Shown piece by piece: positions 12,459-23,796 of a stretch of DNA of 64,000 nucleotides; positions within the stretch are counted from its first letter, which is position 1; each line of letters begins with the position of its first letter. The stretch comes from Fasciola hepatica (lineage: Eukaryota; Platyhelminthes; Trematoda; Plagiorchiida; Fasciolidae). The position numbers were made by a program, and so were the translations under genes. Location: assembly GCA_948099385.1 (NCBI GenBank), contig CANUEZ040000028.1, positions 1,984,001 through 2,048,000 on the forward strand, given 5' to 3'. The notes under the pieces were generated by a model. That model was not told where the DNA came from. It searched no databases and saw nothing but the letters and a program-made list of their open reading frames with translations.

Positions 12459-12735
12459 TGTTGTGTCCAATGCACAGTAAACAGAACGAATGTACATATG
12501 CGCAGCAGAACTTCTATTCGGCTCAACGCTCGTCAAGCGCAAGCGCAAGCATGTGTCAGTCGGAAGAAATCGATTAATCAATATTAGTCACTCACGGGGT
12601 TGCCTGCGTGTGATTGGTTGAGACGAACAAAACAGAGCGTGATACAGACAGGCGTCACACGTGCGAGTGAAAGACAAGTGGGGTTGGAATGAATCACGAA
12701 CGGAAGTCGATGCGGCATGAGTTAGCGTCACAACA
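12459..12735 (-). repeat. Solo LTR related to the LTRs of the gypsy element at 36016-40021
   Basis: Read on the minus strand it begins TGTTGTGACGCTAACTC and ends TTGGACACAACA. It matches the 276-bp LTR at 36016-36291 along its length, including TGACTTCCGTTCGTGATTC-like and GTACATTCGTTCTGTTTACTG blocks. No primer-binding site or coding sequence adjoins it. The 5-bp flanks are GTAAC and ATAAT, which could be a duplication decayed by two transitions; this is not proven. Confidence 0.8.
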
Positions 12736-13089
12736 ATAATCTCCTGCGAACTCAAACATCCGATACAATTACCTGGTAAATTGCACGAAACGGTTTTGGT
12801 AATTCGGTATATCCATGCCCTAAAAAGACGCTGCGGAAACTGACGTCTTGGGCAGTATCTACCATCGGTTTCGAATAGGGGCCAGAAAAGCCGCAATATG
12901 AAGGGACATTGCTGACCGCATCTGGTATTGACGGCAAAAGACAATGGTAAGAAGACAACTAATGACAATGCTACCAGTAACTAGAGTAACAGGAGGGTGG
13001 TGGCCGTTTTTGGACACGAGTGCTGACAATCTCAGCTCTACCGTAAAATATAGACGTAAGACTGTTGAAAAGGAATACAGTTGAATATT

Positions 13090-14290
13090 GAAATGGTTGT
13101 GTAAAATGCGGTTCATCTGAAGGTGGCGTATACGATGAACACTGAATCGTTTTTGATGACTTTACAGCTTTCTGTTGGCATAGGAGGTCTGCCAACCACC
13201 TTTCAGTCAGGCAACGGGTCGAGCTTTGTCGGAGCCCAGAAGGAATCTGAAAACTGGCTGCGGTGTCCGTATGAATTTCGGATTTAAAAAAGACGTGAGC
13301 TGGCACTTCAACACTCTGGGAGGCTAGTCGTTGTGTGGGTTTATGGGAAAGGCTAACACGTTGCGCACGGAGATTGTCCACTGTGGCGGCCTAAAGTGAC
13401 TGCGATGACTCAAAGATATCTCTGGCTAGCGACGACGGGTACTGAGCAACGCTCATTCCCATCAATCTCAAAATCGAGAGCAAATTGATCCGCAGGAATC
13501 TACGGTACGATTTTCAACGATGGTAAAATGTACCTGTTAATCATACCTATACCAAGGAGCCTCAGTCGCTGTCCAGCTGAAGTTCTGAAAATAAAAGCGA
13601 CTTAGAATCTGGTATAAAAAATTATTACTTGACACAGTTAGGAATAATCGCAAAAATACCTGCCAATACAAGTCCTTCCAAGAGGCAACGTTCTACACGA
13701 CTAATCAGATCAAATAAATGAAATTCAAGAGGGTAGCCGCTAAAACTCACTTTAGAGCGGGCAGAGGCGATCAGCCAAAACTCAGTCGTATTCAAAGACA
13801 CTGAAGTGAAACAATCTATTTCATGTTCAAGTGATGTAAACACAGTACAAAAGACTCATCTAATGACTGAGGACGGAACTGCAATGTTCAAGACGCCGAC
13901 CGTGTTAGCGCGAAAACCAGCGTATCATAGACGTTGAAGTCATCAAACAAAAGTAGCACACAAAACATTGGAGTGATAAATTTTCAGTTGCACCCAGAGT
14001 TACGAAGATATCAGTAGAACAAGAGCCTTTGGATGACGAGACACGGAGTACTTTGCTCGTTGAAGTAGATAGAAGTGAATCACCAAGACGAGATCGTTCA
14101 AGATAGGCGACGTTGTACTCCTGGCATGAGAACAAACTCTACGCCAGAGGTAGCCGGTTGGAATTATCAAGAAGTGTCTTGCCGACTCCGGTAGACTCAT
14201 CCGTACAGTGGTAGTGAAAACAGGGAACAGAGAGTATATTCGGAACAACAGAAAGGTGTGTCTGCTTGGAGGGCACAGCGGTGATGGCGA
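13090..14290 (+). mobile_element. BEL/Pao-type integrase core and C-terminal domain relic
   Basis: At 13110-13270 one frame reads AVHLKVAYTMNTESFLMTL and then GLPTTFQSGNGSSFVGAQK. This is the classic BEL/Pao integrase core, in which the usual SDNG is SGNG, so the second catalytic Asp is lost. WHFNT-like text follows near 13290. At 14085-14275 the C-terminal domain (DUF5641 type) is recognisable: FKIGDVVLLA, PVGIIKKCLADSGRLIRTVV and KTGNREYIRNNRKVCLL. The stretch between them is eroded. No LTR is identified. The family assignment is good; the borders are approximate. Confidence 0.78.
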
Positions 14291-15282
14291 TGTCGACGCA
14301 AGCACAAATAATGGTTGATGCCTCTGATCCATCAACACCCATTGACGCCCATTTACCTCACTTATCTACTAGACGACTTGATTTCTGTGCAAAATCTTTG
14401 AATTACAGTTGTATTTCACTTTCGGTACGACTCGCGCAAGTCACAATGGAGGACTTTGTAGAAATTTCAGATGAGCCCATGGCTCAAAGTTGATTTGTGA
14501 ATGAGCTGGCACGTTGAGCCAATCATTTACTGGCGATTTTTAGAAAGGCTTTTGCCTCTGAAGTTTTCCTTGTATTAATGTCAGATAGTCGTTCTAGTTG
14601 ATTTATGTTTTGATACGCACCAATTTTTGAGGTGGTTTTATGACTAAAAACCGAACTTCCCAACTGTAAGCCTTATTGGAATTATTTCTGAGGAATTCGC
14701 CTCAGACTACGAATACAGAGAAATTAAGGATCAGAATAACAGCAGAAATAGTCAGCCTAGAAGCCCTTATTGATCTCTCTCCCCCTGTCAGCTGCGGATC
14801 TGGCTATAGCGGTGTCGGAACAACTAGTTACGGGCACTGCGAAGGAATTGCAAGCCTCCGCATTTAGTATGTACGCGGCAGAGTTCCTAGAGGTGCAGAT
14901 TCCGCACATTTCCCAAGAAATAGGTAGAACGCTCGAATGGCCCCAAACTATAAACCCTGAAAAATGATCCTCGCTGAGTATTCAAAAACACGAATAGGTA
15001 TAAGATTTAGTTATGAACTTTCCTTCAGAGGAACCGGCAACGAATAAGATCGCTCATGGGGTACAAATAAAAAGCAGATCGAATGGTGAGCGTGTGTTAT
15101 TGGGGACGATCTTTCCAGGCAGTTCGGTTGTGGGGTTTGCCCAGAGGGCTGATGGGGCTTTAGTCGACAGTGATTTAGCTGTGGTATGATGCACTCTAAA
15201 GAATAAGATCCGGTCGTGGCTAAAGGTTATGAATTAAAGTGATCATATGTTGATTAATGTGTCGCCCTGGGAAACTCAGGCA
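14291..15282. other. Unassigned region between BEL/Pao and gypsy relics
   Basis: A 65-codon frame at 14770-14967 contains LPLSAADLAIAVSEQLVTGT, which I do not recognise. Nothing else stands out. It may hold the 3' end of the preceding BEL/Pao element. Confidence 0.4.
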
Positions 15283-17094
15283 GGTTTGTTAGGCTAAGCA
15301 GACTAGCCTCGGTCAAGGAGGCTATCGCCAACATAGCACCCCTTACTCATCCCGACCCTTTGGCTCCTACTTCGATAGTGACAGATGCCTCGGAGACAGC
15401 GGTTGGAGCAGTACTGCAACAGTTCGTAGACGAGTCTTGGCAACCTTTAGCATTCTTTTCCAAGCGCCTACAACCCGCCGAATCTAGATACAGCACATTT
15501 GGTAGGGAGTTACTAGTCATCAACTTGAGCATCCGTCATTTTCGACACGCACTCAAAGGCTGTTTGTTCGCGGTGTTTACAGATTACAATCCTTTGGTTT
15601 ACGCACTGAAGTCAGCTTCCGATCGAAACCCACCACGCGAGATTCGCCACTCAGACTTTGCCTCACTGTTTACTGTGGGCATACGACACGTTTCTGGGGT
15701 ACTCAATCCCGTCGCCGACGCCTTATCACGCGTACATCAACTGAGTCTGTCACTAACGCCTAACGTCGACTTAGACGCAATGGCACAGGCCCAAACTACA
15801 GACCCTGGCATCGAACAACTTCGACAAAACAATTCTTTGATCATGACGGCAGTACCTATTTCAACTTCCCAGAGCACCATCAAGTGCGATATCTCACAAC
15901 GTAGCCCTAGGCCGGTGGTTGCTGCTGTCCACCGTTATCCTACTTTCTTAACACTCCATAATCTGGCTCAGTGAAACTGGTAACCGAGCTTTTTGTTTGG
16001 CGCAACGTTAAACGAGATGTCGGTCAGTGGGCCCGTGCTTGCCTGTAGTGTCAACGTGTTAAGACCCATGGGCACACTAAGACGGCGTTAGCCAGGTTCC
16101 CGGAACCTGAAACGCAATTTCACCATATGCACGTCCACCTCGTAGGACCACTGCCACCGCCTGGGTACGTCCGCATCCCCACATATATGGATCATTTTTT
16201 CGCTAACCGCTATCCTTCGTCTCACGTCGGAAGAGGCCGCGAAAGCTTCTCTGACCAGTAGGGTTAATCATTTCGGTTGCCCGTCAATAGTGACAACCGA
16301 TCGTGGTCCACACTTTGACGGCGCTTTTCACAGCCTACTCACTACGCTCGGTTGCCAACACATTAAGACAATAACCTACCACCCTCAGGCCAATGGTATG
16401 ATCGACTGTTTCAACCGGCAGGTAAAAGCCACTCTTCAGGCAAACGGTAACCCACTTTAGAGTGGAACACTACCATTACCACTCTTAAGCCTGTGTAGTA
16501 TCGTTAAGGAAGGATTCCACACAACATCGGCCGTGCTAGTATATGGCTGTACACTTCGTCTACTTGGAGAATTGGTTGCCCCCTCACCCACCGTGACTTT
16601 CGACTATGGCGACTATGCTCAGCGCCTTACGCAGCACATGTGAGTGCTCAAGGCCAGTCCGCCACGCGAACAACGGTCTACAAGTTATGTTCCCGCTGCG
16701 TTAGAAACTGCTACCCACGTATTCCTTCGCGTCGATGGTGTTCGATCAGCACTACAACCACCATACACTGGCCCATTTTCTGTGATAAAACGCAGTGCAA
16801 AAACGTTTGTCACGGACATCAGCAGGCGACACGACTCCGTATCTATTGGCCGTTTCAAACCTGCCGTCATAGAGTGCGAGCCGCCCGCCCAATTTACACC
16901 TGCTCAAGAAGCTCAGTCACCTGCGTCGAGTGAGTTATTACTCGCACCACCCACAATTACGCCTAGTGAGAACCCGGAAATTAAACCGTCGGAATCTCCA
17001 ACCGTACACGCAATGCGAAGTAGCCGTCATGGCCGCCAACTACGAAATCCCGTCCGCTTTGCCGATTTCGTGACGATTTTTACAACCGATTGTT
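15283..17094 (+). mobile_element. 5'-truncated Ty3/gypsy element: RNase H, integrase, C-terminus
   Basis: The RT-RNase H connection (ASVKEAIANIAPLTHP) leads into a 204-codon RNase H frame at 15360-15974. It carries SIVTDASETAVGAVLQQ, FFSKRLQPAESRYSTFGREL and the DALSRVH end of the domain. The integrase at 15975-16620 is frameshifted but readable: the core has DRGPHFDGAF and QANGMIDCFNRQVKA, where the catalytic Glu position reads Asp. A 150-codon C-terminal frame (16644-17096) includes PPYTGPFSVIKRSAKTFVTD and ends in basic RSSRHGRQLRNPVRF, usual for gypsy. No gag, protease or main RT remains. A polypurine tract and LTR follow at 17646-17953. Confidence 0.9.
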
Positions 17095-17645
17095 AACACT
17101 AAGTTGGAAACTTCGCCATGGATTTACCAATCAATAGGCTCGGAAAATTAGAGCCAGTAGTTAAAACTTCATTTACTTCTCGTTTCCTAGTAACTACAAC
17201 GACACCGAGAATCGTTCGTGTGTTGTTATTACGGTCCAACATATGCCGGCGCCATTTCCTTCCAGTTTGCCTTGCCCTCTTTCAGATGGATCCACACAAT
17301 CAATTTGGCTTCATCCGTAGCCTCGCTGTCTCCCGTGTACGTTCAAGGAGCCAATCACTCACTGGACAACGGGACGATTGGTCAGCGTGGCACTGGAATC
17401 GACAACTGGATGCCTTCTGGATGGACCTGACCTGGCATCTTCAGGCTCTCGAGCGTATGAGACCCGTGGGCGCCCAAACACCGTTGGACTGATGCACATC
17501 AGACATCGAGAATTCAGGGGCCGTCAAACTCACCAACAGTCGTTCGACGCCACCAACAATATAACGAGCAAGATACGAGGAGTTCCTGAACTGTCGATAC
17601 TTCCGGCCTAACGCCACGATCGAAACCCAACTCTGTCGGACTTCT
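17095..17645 (+). other. 3' untranslated region of the gypsy element
   Basis: This lies between the polyprotein stop and the polypurine tract. Overlapping frames exist (for example 17118-17492) but have no recognisable domain. Its position fits the 3' untranslated region of a gypsy element. Confidence 0.45.
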
Positions 17646-17655
17646 AGGAGGAGGG
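17646..17655 (+). promoter_or_regulatory. Polypurine tract before the 3' LTR
   Basis: AGGAGGAGGG lies 3 bp before the LTR start (TGCAGTG). Its place between gypsy coding sequence and an LTR fits the plus-strand primer of reverse transcription and fixes the LTR orientation. Confidence 0.7.
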
Positions 17656-17658
17656 CCC

Positions 17659-17953
17659 TGCAGTGACAGCCATCTTCGTTCATGCTCTTAACACGTTTAT
17701 TGTTTAACTGAACGGTGGCTGCCAAGCGCGGTCGCCATTTGACCGTTGCTCTTGCGCACGCTCTCAATTTCACGCTAGCCTCTATCTCTCCCAATCGTCT
17801 CCTCGTTCTCACGGGTCGTGGAGAATACTGTTATGGTTAACATATTCGTAGAGTGCCAAGCATTAGAGTAACGTGCTGGTGGTCCACGCAGCACAAAGGA
17901 TCGAAGAACACATTAAATAAGGAAACCACGAAGTTAGGTTAAGCTACCTTACA
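17659..17953 (+). repeat. 3' LTR of the gypsy element (296-bp family, copy 2)
   Basis: It begins TGCAGTGACAGCC and ends AGCTACCTTACA. It is homologous to the solo LTRs at 3837-4132 and 40979-41275. The flanks (GCCC left, GTGG right) are not a duplication, as expected when only the 3' end of an element is present. Confidence 0.82.
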
Positions 17954-18689
17954 GTGGTTTTTTGAATTTTTACCAAGGATTTTCATGCAGTTGTAGGCAA
18001 TCAGTTCTGAGGAGATACAAAAAATATCGGTCATAAATATATGTGCAAACCAGCTTATTGGAGCAGTAATCAGCCAGGTGTTTATCGTGGGCACCTTAGT
18101 GAAGGTGATAACATTACGTTCGGATAGGTTTCAGACTAAATAGTGCTAAACAGTTTAATGCGAAAAGTCAGCAAGAACGGATAGTAATCTCTCTTCGTTA
18201 GGCGTAATTCCATATCGCCTGACCGTTTGGAAAAATGTACTAGGATTATGGTCGTGCAATAGTTTTAAATATTTGTGTTGTTTGTAGCTCAGGTTTTTGG
18301 TTGCCATGATGTTCTGATCGCTGAGCTTGGCGTTTAGATCGCAAACGTTTCATCACCAGTCGAGGTGACATCGTCATTGTATGTGCGCTGTTGGTAGTGA
18401 TCTCTTATATTTATAGGTTTGTCGTTATTCCTGACCTTGAGCTTCGTAGACGACGTTGTGCCCAAGGATCGACGTTTGTTTTACGGCTTCGCCTCTAAGA
18501 ACTTGACCTTCGACCTTTGACGGTTGACATCCCGCTCGGTGAGCTGGAATTCTTTTCGCCTTGTCCTGTTGTTTCCATTTTTTGATATTTGAATTCTCGG
18601 CGAGTCAGTTCCGAAGATGTGTGAGTGTAAAAACTCAGATTCAATAATACGGGTTGAGTGATTTTGGTCCAATAATTCCGCTCCTGACA
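17954..18689. other. Unassigned region
   Basis: No gene is recognised. The minus-strand frame at 18481-18690 directly follows the PLE C-terminus and may be its 3' flank. Confidence 0.4.
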
Positions 18690-18885
18690 TTCTCGATTAG
18701 TTCAACTGTCTGCTCTTCATCCGACTGTACAAGTGATCCAATTCAATATGTCCATTGATTGAGTTGGTTGAAGAGTACCAGGCTTCCAAAAACTCCCTTG
18801 CGTGCCTCGTGGTTGCTTGATCCAAAATTTTACCGTCGTCCAGATTGACCTTGTGTCCTTCCTGATCCTTGTGGACGGATATGGT
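18690..18885 (-). pseudogene. Penelope-like element C-terminal fragment
   Basis: The minus strand reads GKILDQATTRHAREFLEAWY and then SINGHIELDHLY. This is the conserved tail behind the GIY-YIG nuclease of Penelope-like elements (RILDR...R...EA.Y....SINRH). It joins gypsy RT sequence abruptly at about 18885, so it is a fused relic and not a full element. Confidence 0.72.
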
Positions 18886-20562
18886 CGTGTTTTTCTTAGG
18901 TTCGTCCACTGATGTTAACGTTATCGATGTATGCAAAAATGTCACGGATATCAGTTTTTGATTATTTAATCGATTGTGCGTTGGAACCAGGTGACACCGT
19001 TCGTCACACCGAAGGGAATGCGTCGCAATTGGAAGAGATTTCCGCAAGCTTCAAATGCTGTGCATGGTTTCTCTGACTCGACTTCTGGGATTTGGTGGTG
19101 GGCGCTCTTGAGGTCGGCAGTGCTGTTTAGTTCGCAACGAGAAATATTCTCGACCATTTTATTCAGTCGTGGGATATTCATCCAAATAGGCATAAAAGTC
19201 AATGGACTGACCGTAATCAATCCCCATTCGTTGTTGGTAATAAGCTTTCCTTTTAATGAGCAACTGAGCCCTCCGTGCGGAAATCGAGGGTTCGATGATA
19301 CTGCCTTTCAGTAGACAGTCGACTTCAAGGCCTGTAAACTGTTCGTCTGCTGGAGTGTTGCGCCGTGATTTGGCTGCGATTGGTCTGCAATCCAAGGATA
19401 ACTTGTTGAATAACGGTGGTGATTCTGTTTTGGCGGCAGGTAATCGGCAGAGAGAGAAGGTGCCTCGCTGATCACCTCGTGCAGACTAAGGAAATCATGT
19501 CCACGTAGTACATCCGCGAATGGGTTTGGTAGTATAAGAAGTTTAAAATGTTTGTGCATCATATGTTTATATTGGGTAGACACATAGAAGTAACCTGTGG
19601 TAGGGCGGGACCTTGAGGCCGACGTTATGGTAATCTTTGAGTCCGTAGGCTGGAGATCCCAATTGTGAATGCGTACAACTGTAGGGGAAATGTATCTTCC
19701 CGAACTACTAGTACCAATCAGTGCTTGAAGAGGCGTCCCATTACCAAGAATACTGGTGACTGTGCGTGATAAACAATTTGGGGCTGCAATGACAAACATG
19801 TTGGATTGCACGGGGTCGAGGGCAGAATCCACGTGATGTTTTGTGGTTTTGGATCTACGAACACTGGGAACAGCCCAGTTTGCTACACGTCTTAGAAGTT
19901 GCTTCTCGGGCTTGACTTTCAGAACGGAGGTATTTGTTGTATCCTCAAAAGTGGCATGTTTGGCCAGCGGCTGCCAGAACAGATGGGCTGGAAGGAGAAG
20001 GGGGCATGACGGGTGTGCATGAATTGGAGGCGATTGATTATTTGTGTATGATTGTGACTGTTTACGAGCCAGTTCGAGAGATCTGGAAAGTTGGTAAGCC
20101 TCGTCAAGGCTTAATTCGCGTTGTGCTAGAAGCTTTCCTCGGACTGTCGGGGACTGCAGACCGGAGATTAGGCCGTCCCTTATTGATTCGTTTGTTTGTT
20201 GCAGTGCGGTAACTGCTTTGAAATCACAATCCTCCTCTAAGTATTTCAGTTTCTACAAGAGCCGATCAGCATCTTGCCCGTTTTCTTGCTTTCAAGTGGC
20301 CAGAGGATATCAAGCGTATACTACGTTTTTAGGTCGAAGGTAGATTTTTTGAGTATGCCGATGGCGGACCCGTACTCGGCATATTCCCGGACGTAATCGT
20401 AAACAGATTAATCCAGAACGTGTATGAAAGTGTTGAGTTCACCAGGATTGGTGGCTTTTACGTATTTGAGATGAATGTTCAGTGTACGGAATCAGGTGCA
20501 GGTGCATCTGGTGCGTTTGAATTGACATCAGAGCACTTGCGCCAGATAAAAGGAGGATCCAT
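18886..20562 (-). mobile_element. Ty3/gypsy gag-protease-RT relic
   Basis: A possible gag start (MDPPFIWRK) lies at 20562. The gag body near 19900-20280 includes LISGLQSPTVRGKLLAQREL. The protease region at 19308-19832 has TPLQALIGTSSSGRYISPTV (the D-S/T-G motif is degenerate) and FADVLRGHDFLSLH. RT follows: DCRPIAAKSRR and LLKGSIIEPS (19159-19395), then STADLKSAHHQIPEVESEKP and [16 protein letters not shown] (18966-19220), and a Tyr-Ile-Asp-Asn active-site box near 18930. It is truncated there by PLE sequence. It resembles the family at 55767-58990. Confidence 0.86.
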
Positions 20563-21189
20563 GTTATTAGTCAAGTAAGTTGTTGTATGACAGCGGCAGA
20601 TTAGGAGTTTTGAAAAGAAGAATCAAAGTGGTAATGAGCACTTTACTCGACTAACGATAAGCTTAAAGTGGCTGAAGTGAAAATGGAGAAACTTAATGAT
20701 TGGTTAAACAAAATACTGCAGATGATGATATCATGACAGTTGGTACCAACGTTCGCATTCTGGTTCGGCCCGATCGCTGATGTCTTCTGTCACCGATGAA
20801 CCTACCGATTTGGATTCCGGATATTATATTTAGTACCGGTTACCCGATGTTGGACGTTATTGGTGTGACACGCCTGGACGCCGTCGGCAACGAAAGCGGT
20901 TTGCGAGCGACCAACTTTCTAGCGTTCCTGCATACCATTGATGCTGCCTGCCAGCATCGTACGGCACAGCTACATGCATGTATTCTGCGCGCATTTGGGC
21001 GCACGGATATCATTTGTATGCCTTTATATCCCTATCATTTTTCAAGAGCTCTCCACGCTTCCTAGCGGGAGGCTACTGAAGTGGCCTCGATCGATCTGAG
21101 AAAGTGAACATTTTCCGGAAACCTTTTCGGGATGACTTTCTGTACCATCTTTTTTGATGTTTGCTTTTGACTAAGCTGTTTTCTTCGGT
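20563..21189. other. Unassigned region, possible 5' flank or LTR of the minus-strand gypsy
   Basis: The frame at 20796-21065 has no known domain. The position upstream of gag would suit an LTR, but no TG...CA pair or primer-binding site could be fixed. Confidence 0.35.
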
Positions 21190-21430
21190 TGAGTAGTTCT
21201 AACAGAACTGACCTTCACGAGGTTTCCATCGACCTTGCTTTTGACGTATTTTCGGTTTTTGCCCACTGTATGCGCTCGATTGGATTTTCGCTTCGCTTCG
21301 TCGTTGCGTTCGTTTGTTTTCCGCGTACTTCTCGTACTGGGTACTATTTCGGGGCCACGACACATAGAATATACAACCATATCTGTCTGCCATTTCGAGT
21401 CTCCTCGATTCATTCGGTCAAGGGGATTTC
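21190..21430 (-). repeat. Dispersed repeat with a basic frame, copy 1
   Basis: The minus strand resembles the plus strand at 45460-45700. Common blocks include GTATATTCTATRTRTCGTGG, CGAAA and GGAAACCTCG. One frame (21199-21393) encodes a basic, Lys/Arg-rich peptide containing YVSWPRNSTQYEKYAENKRT. It could be an element's 5' region or a small gag; no family is recognised. Confidence 0.55.
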
Positions 21431-21962
21431 CTTGGTAGTTCACCATGAGACCTGACAGAAGAAAATTTCGTAGGCAGCCAGTCGAAAGTCTTCTATAAAG
21501 GTGAGCCACAAGCATCTGTTACTCACAGTCGCGGTAGTTTTACGGCTAAAATGGTCACACACTTGCTGAAATTTTTCGGATGGAGACATTTATTCACGGC
21601 ATCAAGACAACCCCAGCCTAATGTGTTAGCTGAAGTCTTTATACTCTTAAGAGCGTGTGGTGTGAATGGGTGTGTCCGATAGTAGGCCATCCCCGGGAAA
21701 TGAATACAGACGACTTGATGAGAAACCGTGTAAAAAATGCCCAAACGATAAAAAGATAAAAAGGCATACCATCGGTCAATTTACAGTTTTGCGAGGAGAT
21801 TTTTGATGGTGTTAATTTTATTTGATTGCATACCAGAGTAAAAATATTCATACAAAACAAAGGATGAATTCATATGGCGCAAACTGGAACTAAAATATCA
21901 ACCGGGGCAACATTACCTTCATTTCGGAACACATCGCTGACTTCAGGAATTCTCCGGTGTAG
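21431..21962. other. Unassigned region
   Basis: Nothing recognisable is seen on either strand. Confidence 0.4.
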
Positions 21963-22830
21963 TTATTCCGTTAGTCTTGCGGGTCTATTGATGAACGATC
22001 CGGACGTTCCCGAATACGATTCATAAGGGAAACTGAAGAAGTTGCCCAACGTTCCGTGGTGCCACACGTCATCCATCAGATACGTTAAGCGGTGAATGTT
22101 GTACAAAACTTCGTTCGGAACGTATAAATGGGACATTTGTCGTACAAAATCAGCAAAATTGACGTGTAAAATCAACATTAAGTACGTGTGGCCTAAGATG
22201 TGAAAAAATTAGAAGGACAGAAGTAAAAGCAAAGGGATCATGCAGGCCATCTGGCATTAAGTTGCGCCAACAAACCGGACCTAAGTACGTAATAACTTGG
22301 CCATATTCGGTTGCCTGCCAACATTCCACATCACACCTGTGACGGCATAAACGCCGAAAATCGCACGAAATGGATGCGTAGGTTTGCACCATCCTAACAC
22401 CCAGTTCATCAACAGTGGCGCTACTGGAGTGACAACGTCGTACACGCCAGGTGTTGAAACGCCTCTGAGTCACCCCCAAATACATCAGATGCATGTACTC
22501 AAAGTGAAATGTTATACCCCTGTTAATAAGACATCTTATGGAAGGAATGTCGCCCATGTGGTGACGTTGATACATTGTCTCACAAAAATCAATGTATCAT
22601 CGTAACGTAGCATATGTTAGGGGGAATGTCATTTTTTCTTCAATATGCAATTCACGTTGGGTACGTTTATCAAAACTGAAATATTTTGCGGGACCTTCCT
22701 ATCAGGTTAACACGCTGAACGCATCACGATCAAATTCCGTAATCTCGCAGAACAAGCCACACCGGCCGTTCGCGGCAGCATTATCCTACAAACCCCGGTG
22801 TACTTTGGCGTCATCCCAACCACGGTGATA
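21963..22830 (-). pseudogene. Metazoan transposase-domain protein relic (possibly CACTA/EnSpm-like)
   Basis: Consecutive minus-strand blocks match a family found in many invertebrate genomes as 'transposase domain-containing protein'. GPAKYFSFDKRTQRELHIEE lies near 22650-22720. FHFEYMHLMYLGVTQRRF lies near 22490. ECWQATEYGQVITYLGPVCW lies near 22290. NEVLYNIHRLTYLMDDVWHH and FFSFPYESY follow near 22060-22100. One frameshift separates the last two blocks and stops occur upstream. The superfamily (EnSpm/CACTA or another) is an inference from memory of similar proteins. No terminal repeats are seen. Confidence 0.6.
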
Positions 22831-22969
22831 AAGTAAAATGTGCACCACGCCTTTCACTTACCGCTATGAGAACCCGGGAAACGTGTAAGACGACCGGGTG
22901 TAGGCGGGACCTATGCCAGACCTTTCTGGTCACCGTCGCCTATTTTTTTATAACCGAGAGAATATCCGG

Positions 22970-23471
22970 AACATCAGTCTTAGAAGACACCAGCGCACAG
23001 GTAGACACTATTCAATCTTATTCCACAGATCGCCTCAGGCTGTCAAACAACCAGCTGGTCGCATCTAATAAGACACCTAGAAAGCCTTACGGTAAGCGTT
23101 CACTACACCGAACCTTGGTTAACGCTGTTACCCGCAGTGGGTATTACCTATTGCTGACCTTCCTCATTCGATCATTGGCATTGACTCTCTTCGACATTTC
23201 AAACTCATGGTTGATCTGTCTGGCTTTCGTCTTATGGATACTACCAATGTCTTAACTAGCGGCACATCGTCAATGGAACCATCGCTCTCTTTAGTCTTTG
23301 TTACTCTTGTCGCTACAGACCGCTACCTGGAACTCTTGAATGAGTTGCATGGCCTATTCCAATCTATCAGCGGGCTACCACAGGTGTCGACCGACGTACC
23401 ACACCATATAGACAAAGTGGGCCCACCGGTCCGTTGTCGCAACAGGTGCTTAGCACCCGACAAAACTCAAA
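22970..23471 (+). mobile_element. Ty3/gypsy protease to RT-start fragment
   Basis: A degenerate protease motif (EDTSAQVDTI, for the D-T-G-A box) lies near 22990. KPYGKRSL and LPHSIIGIDSLRHFKLMVDL-like text follow, then FRLMDTTNV and VSTDVPHHIDKVGPPVRCRN and LAPDK near 23460, the entry to RT. The fragment breaks at 23471 into Penelope sequence. Several frames are needed to follow it. Confidence 0.75.
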
Positions 23472-23473
23472 AT

Positions 23474-23604
23474 AGTTTCGGTGTTGGATTGCGCAACAAT
23501 GCTTTGAAACACTGGGTCAGGTCAACTTTGTGACCTGATGCAATCAAGTGTCTTGCAATCGAAGAAGCTGGCGCTTTCACGTCGCTGTGTATTGCCCCAG
23601 GGAT
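23474..23604 (-). pseudogene. Penelope-like C-terminal fragment, direct repeat of 28630-28762
   Basis: It is nearly identical to part of the PLE coding sequence at 28630-28762 in the same orientation. It contains the conserved block GCAATCGAAGAAGCTGGCGC. The match stops at GTATTGCCCCAG, where sequence switches to a plus-strand PLE RT. Two PLE pieces therefore meet tail to body in opposite orientation. Confidence 0.75.
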
Positions 23605-23796
23605 AAAACGTTTTATCCCTTTTGTTAACGTTCTTAACTCTATTCACCCAAACCTCAATGTATCTCACGAAGAAGAACGCGATAACAGTTTTTCCTTTCT
23701 AGATATTCTATTAACCAGGCGTCAGGATGGGACTCTACGCCGCAGAATCCACCGAAAAGCAACGTGGGGCGGACATGATTCACAATTCTCCAGTTT
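23605..23796 (+). pseudogene. Penelope-like RT C-terminal part
   Basis: The frame reads FIPFVNVLNSIHPNLNVSHE, then FSFLDILLTRR and IHRKATW. These are the typical post-catalytic motifs of PLE reverse transcriptase (FLDV.V.R and RK.TW). It is cut at the Gln-Phe-Ser-Ser-Phe position by the left arm of the gypsy inverted repeat. Its continuation (GLVRTLINRAQKICTE) is found at the inner edge of the right arm on the other strand. Confidence 0.75.

Noticed and set aside
12971..13381. 136-codon minus-strand frame
   Set aside because: It is antisense to a recognisable BEL/Pao integrase on the plus strand.
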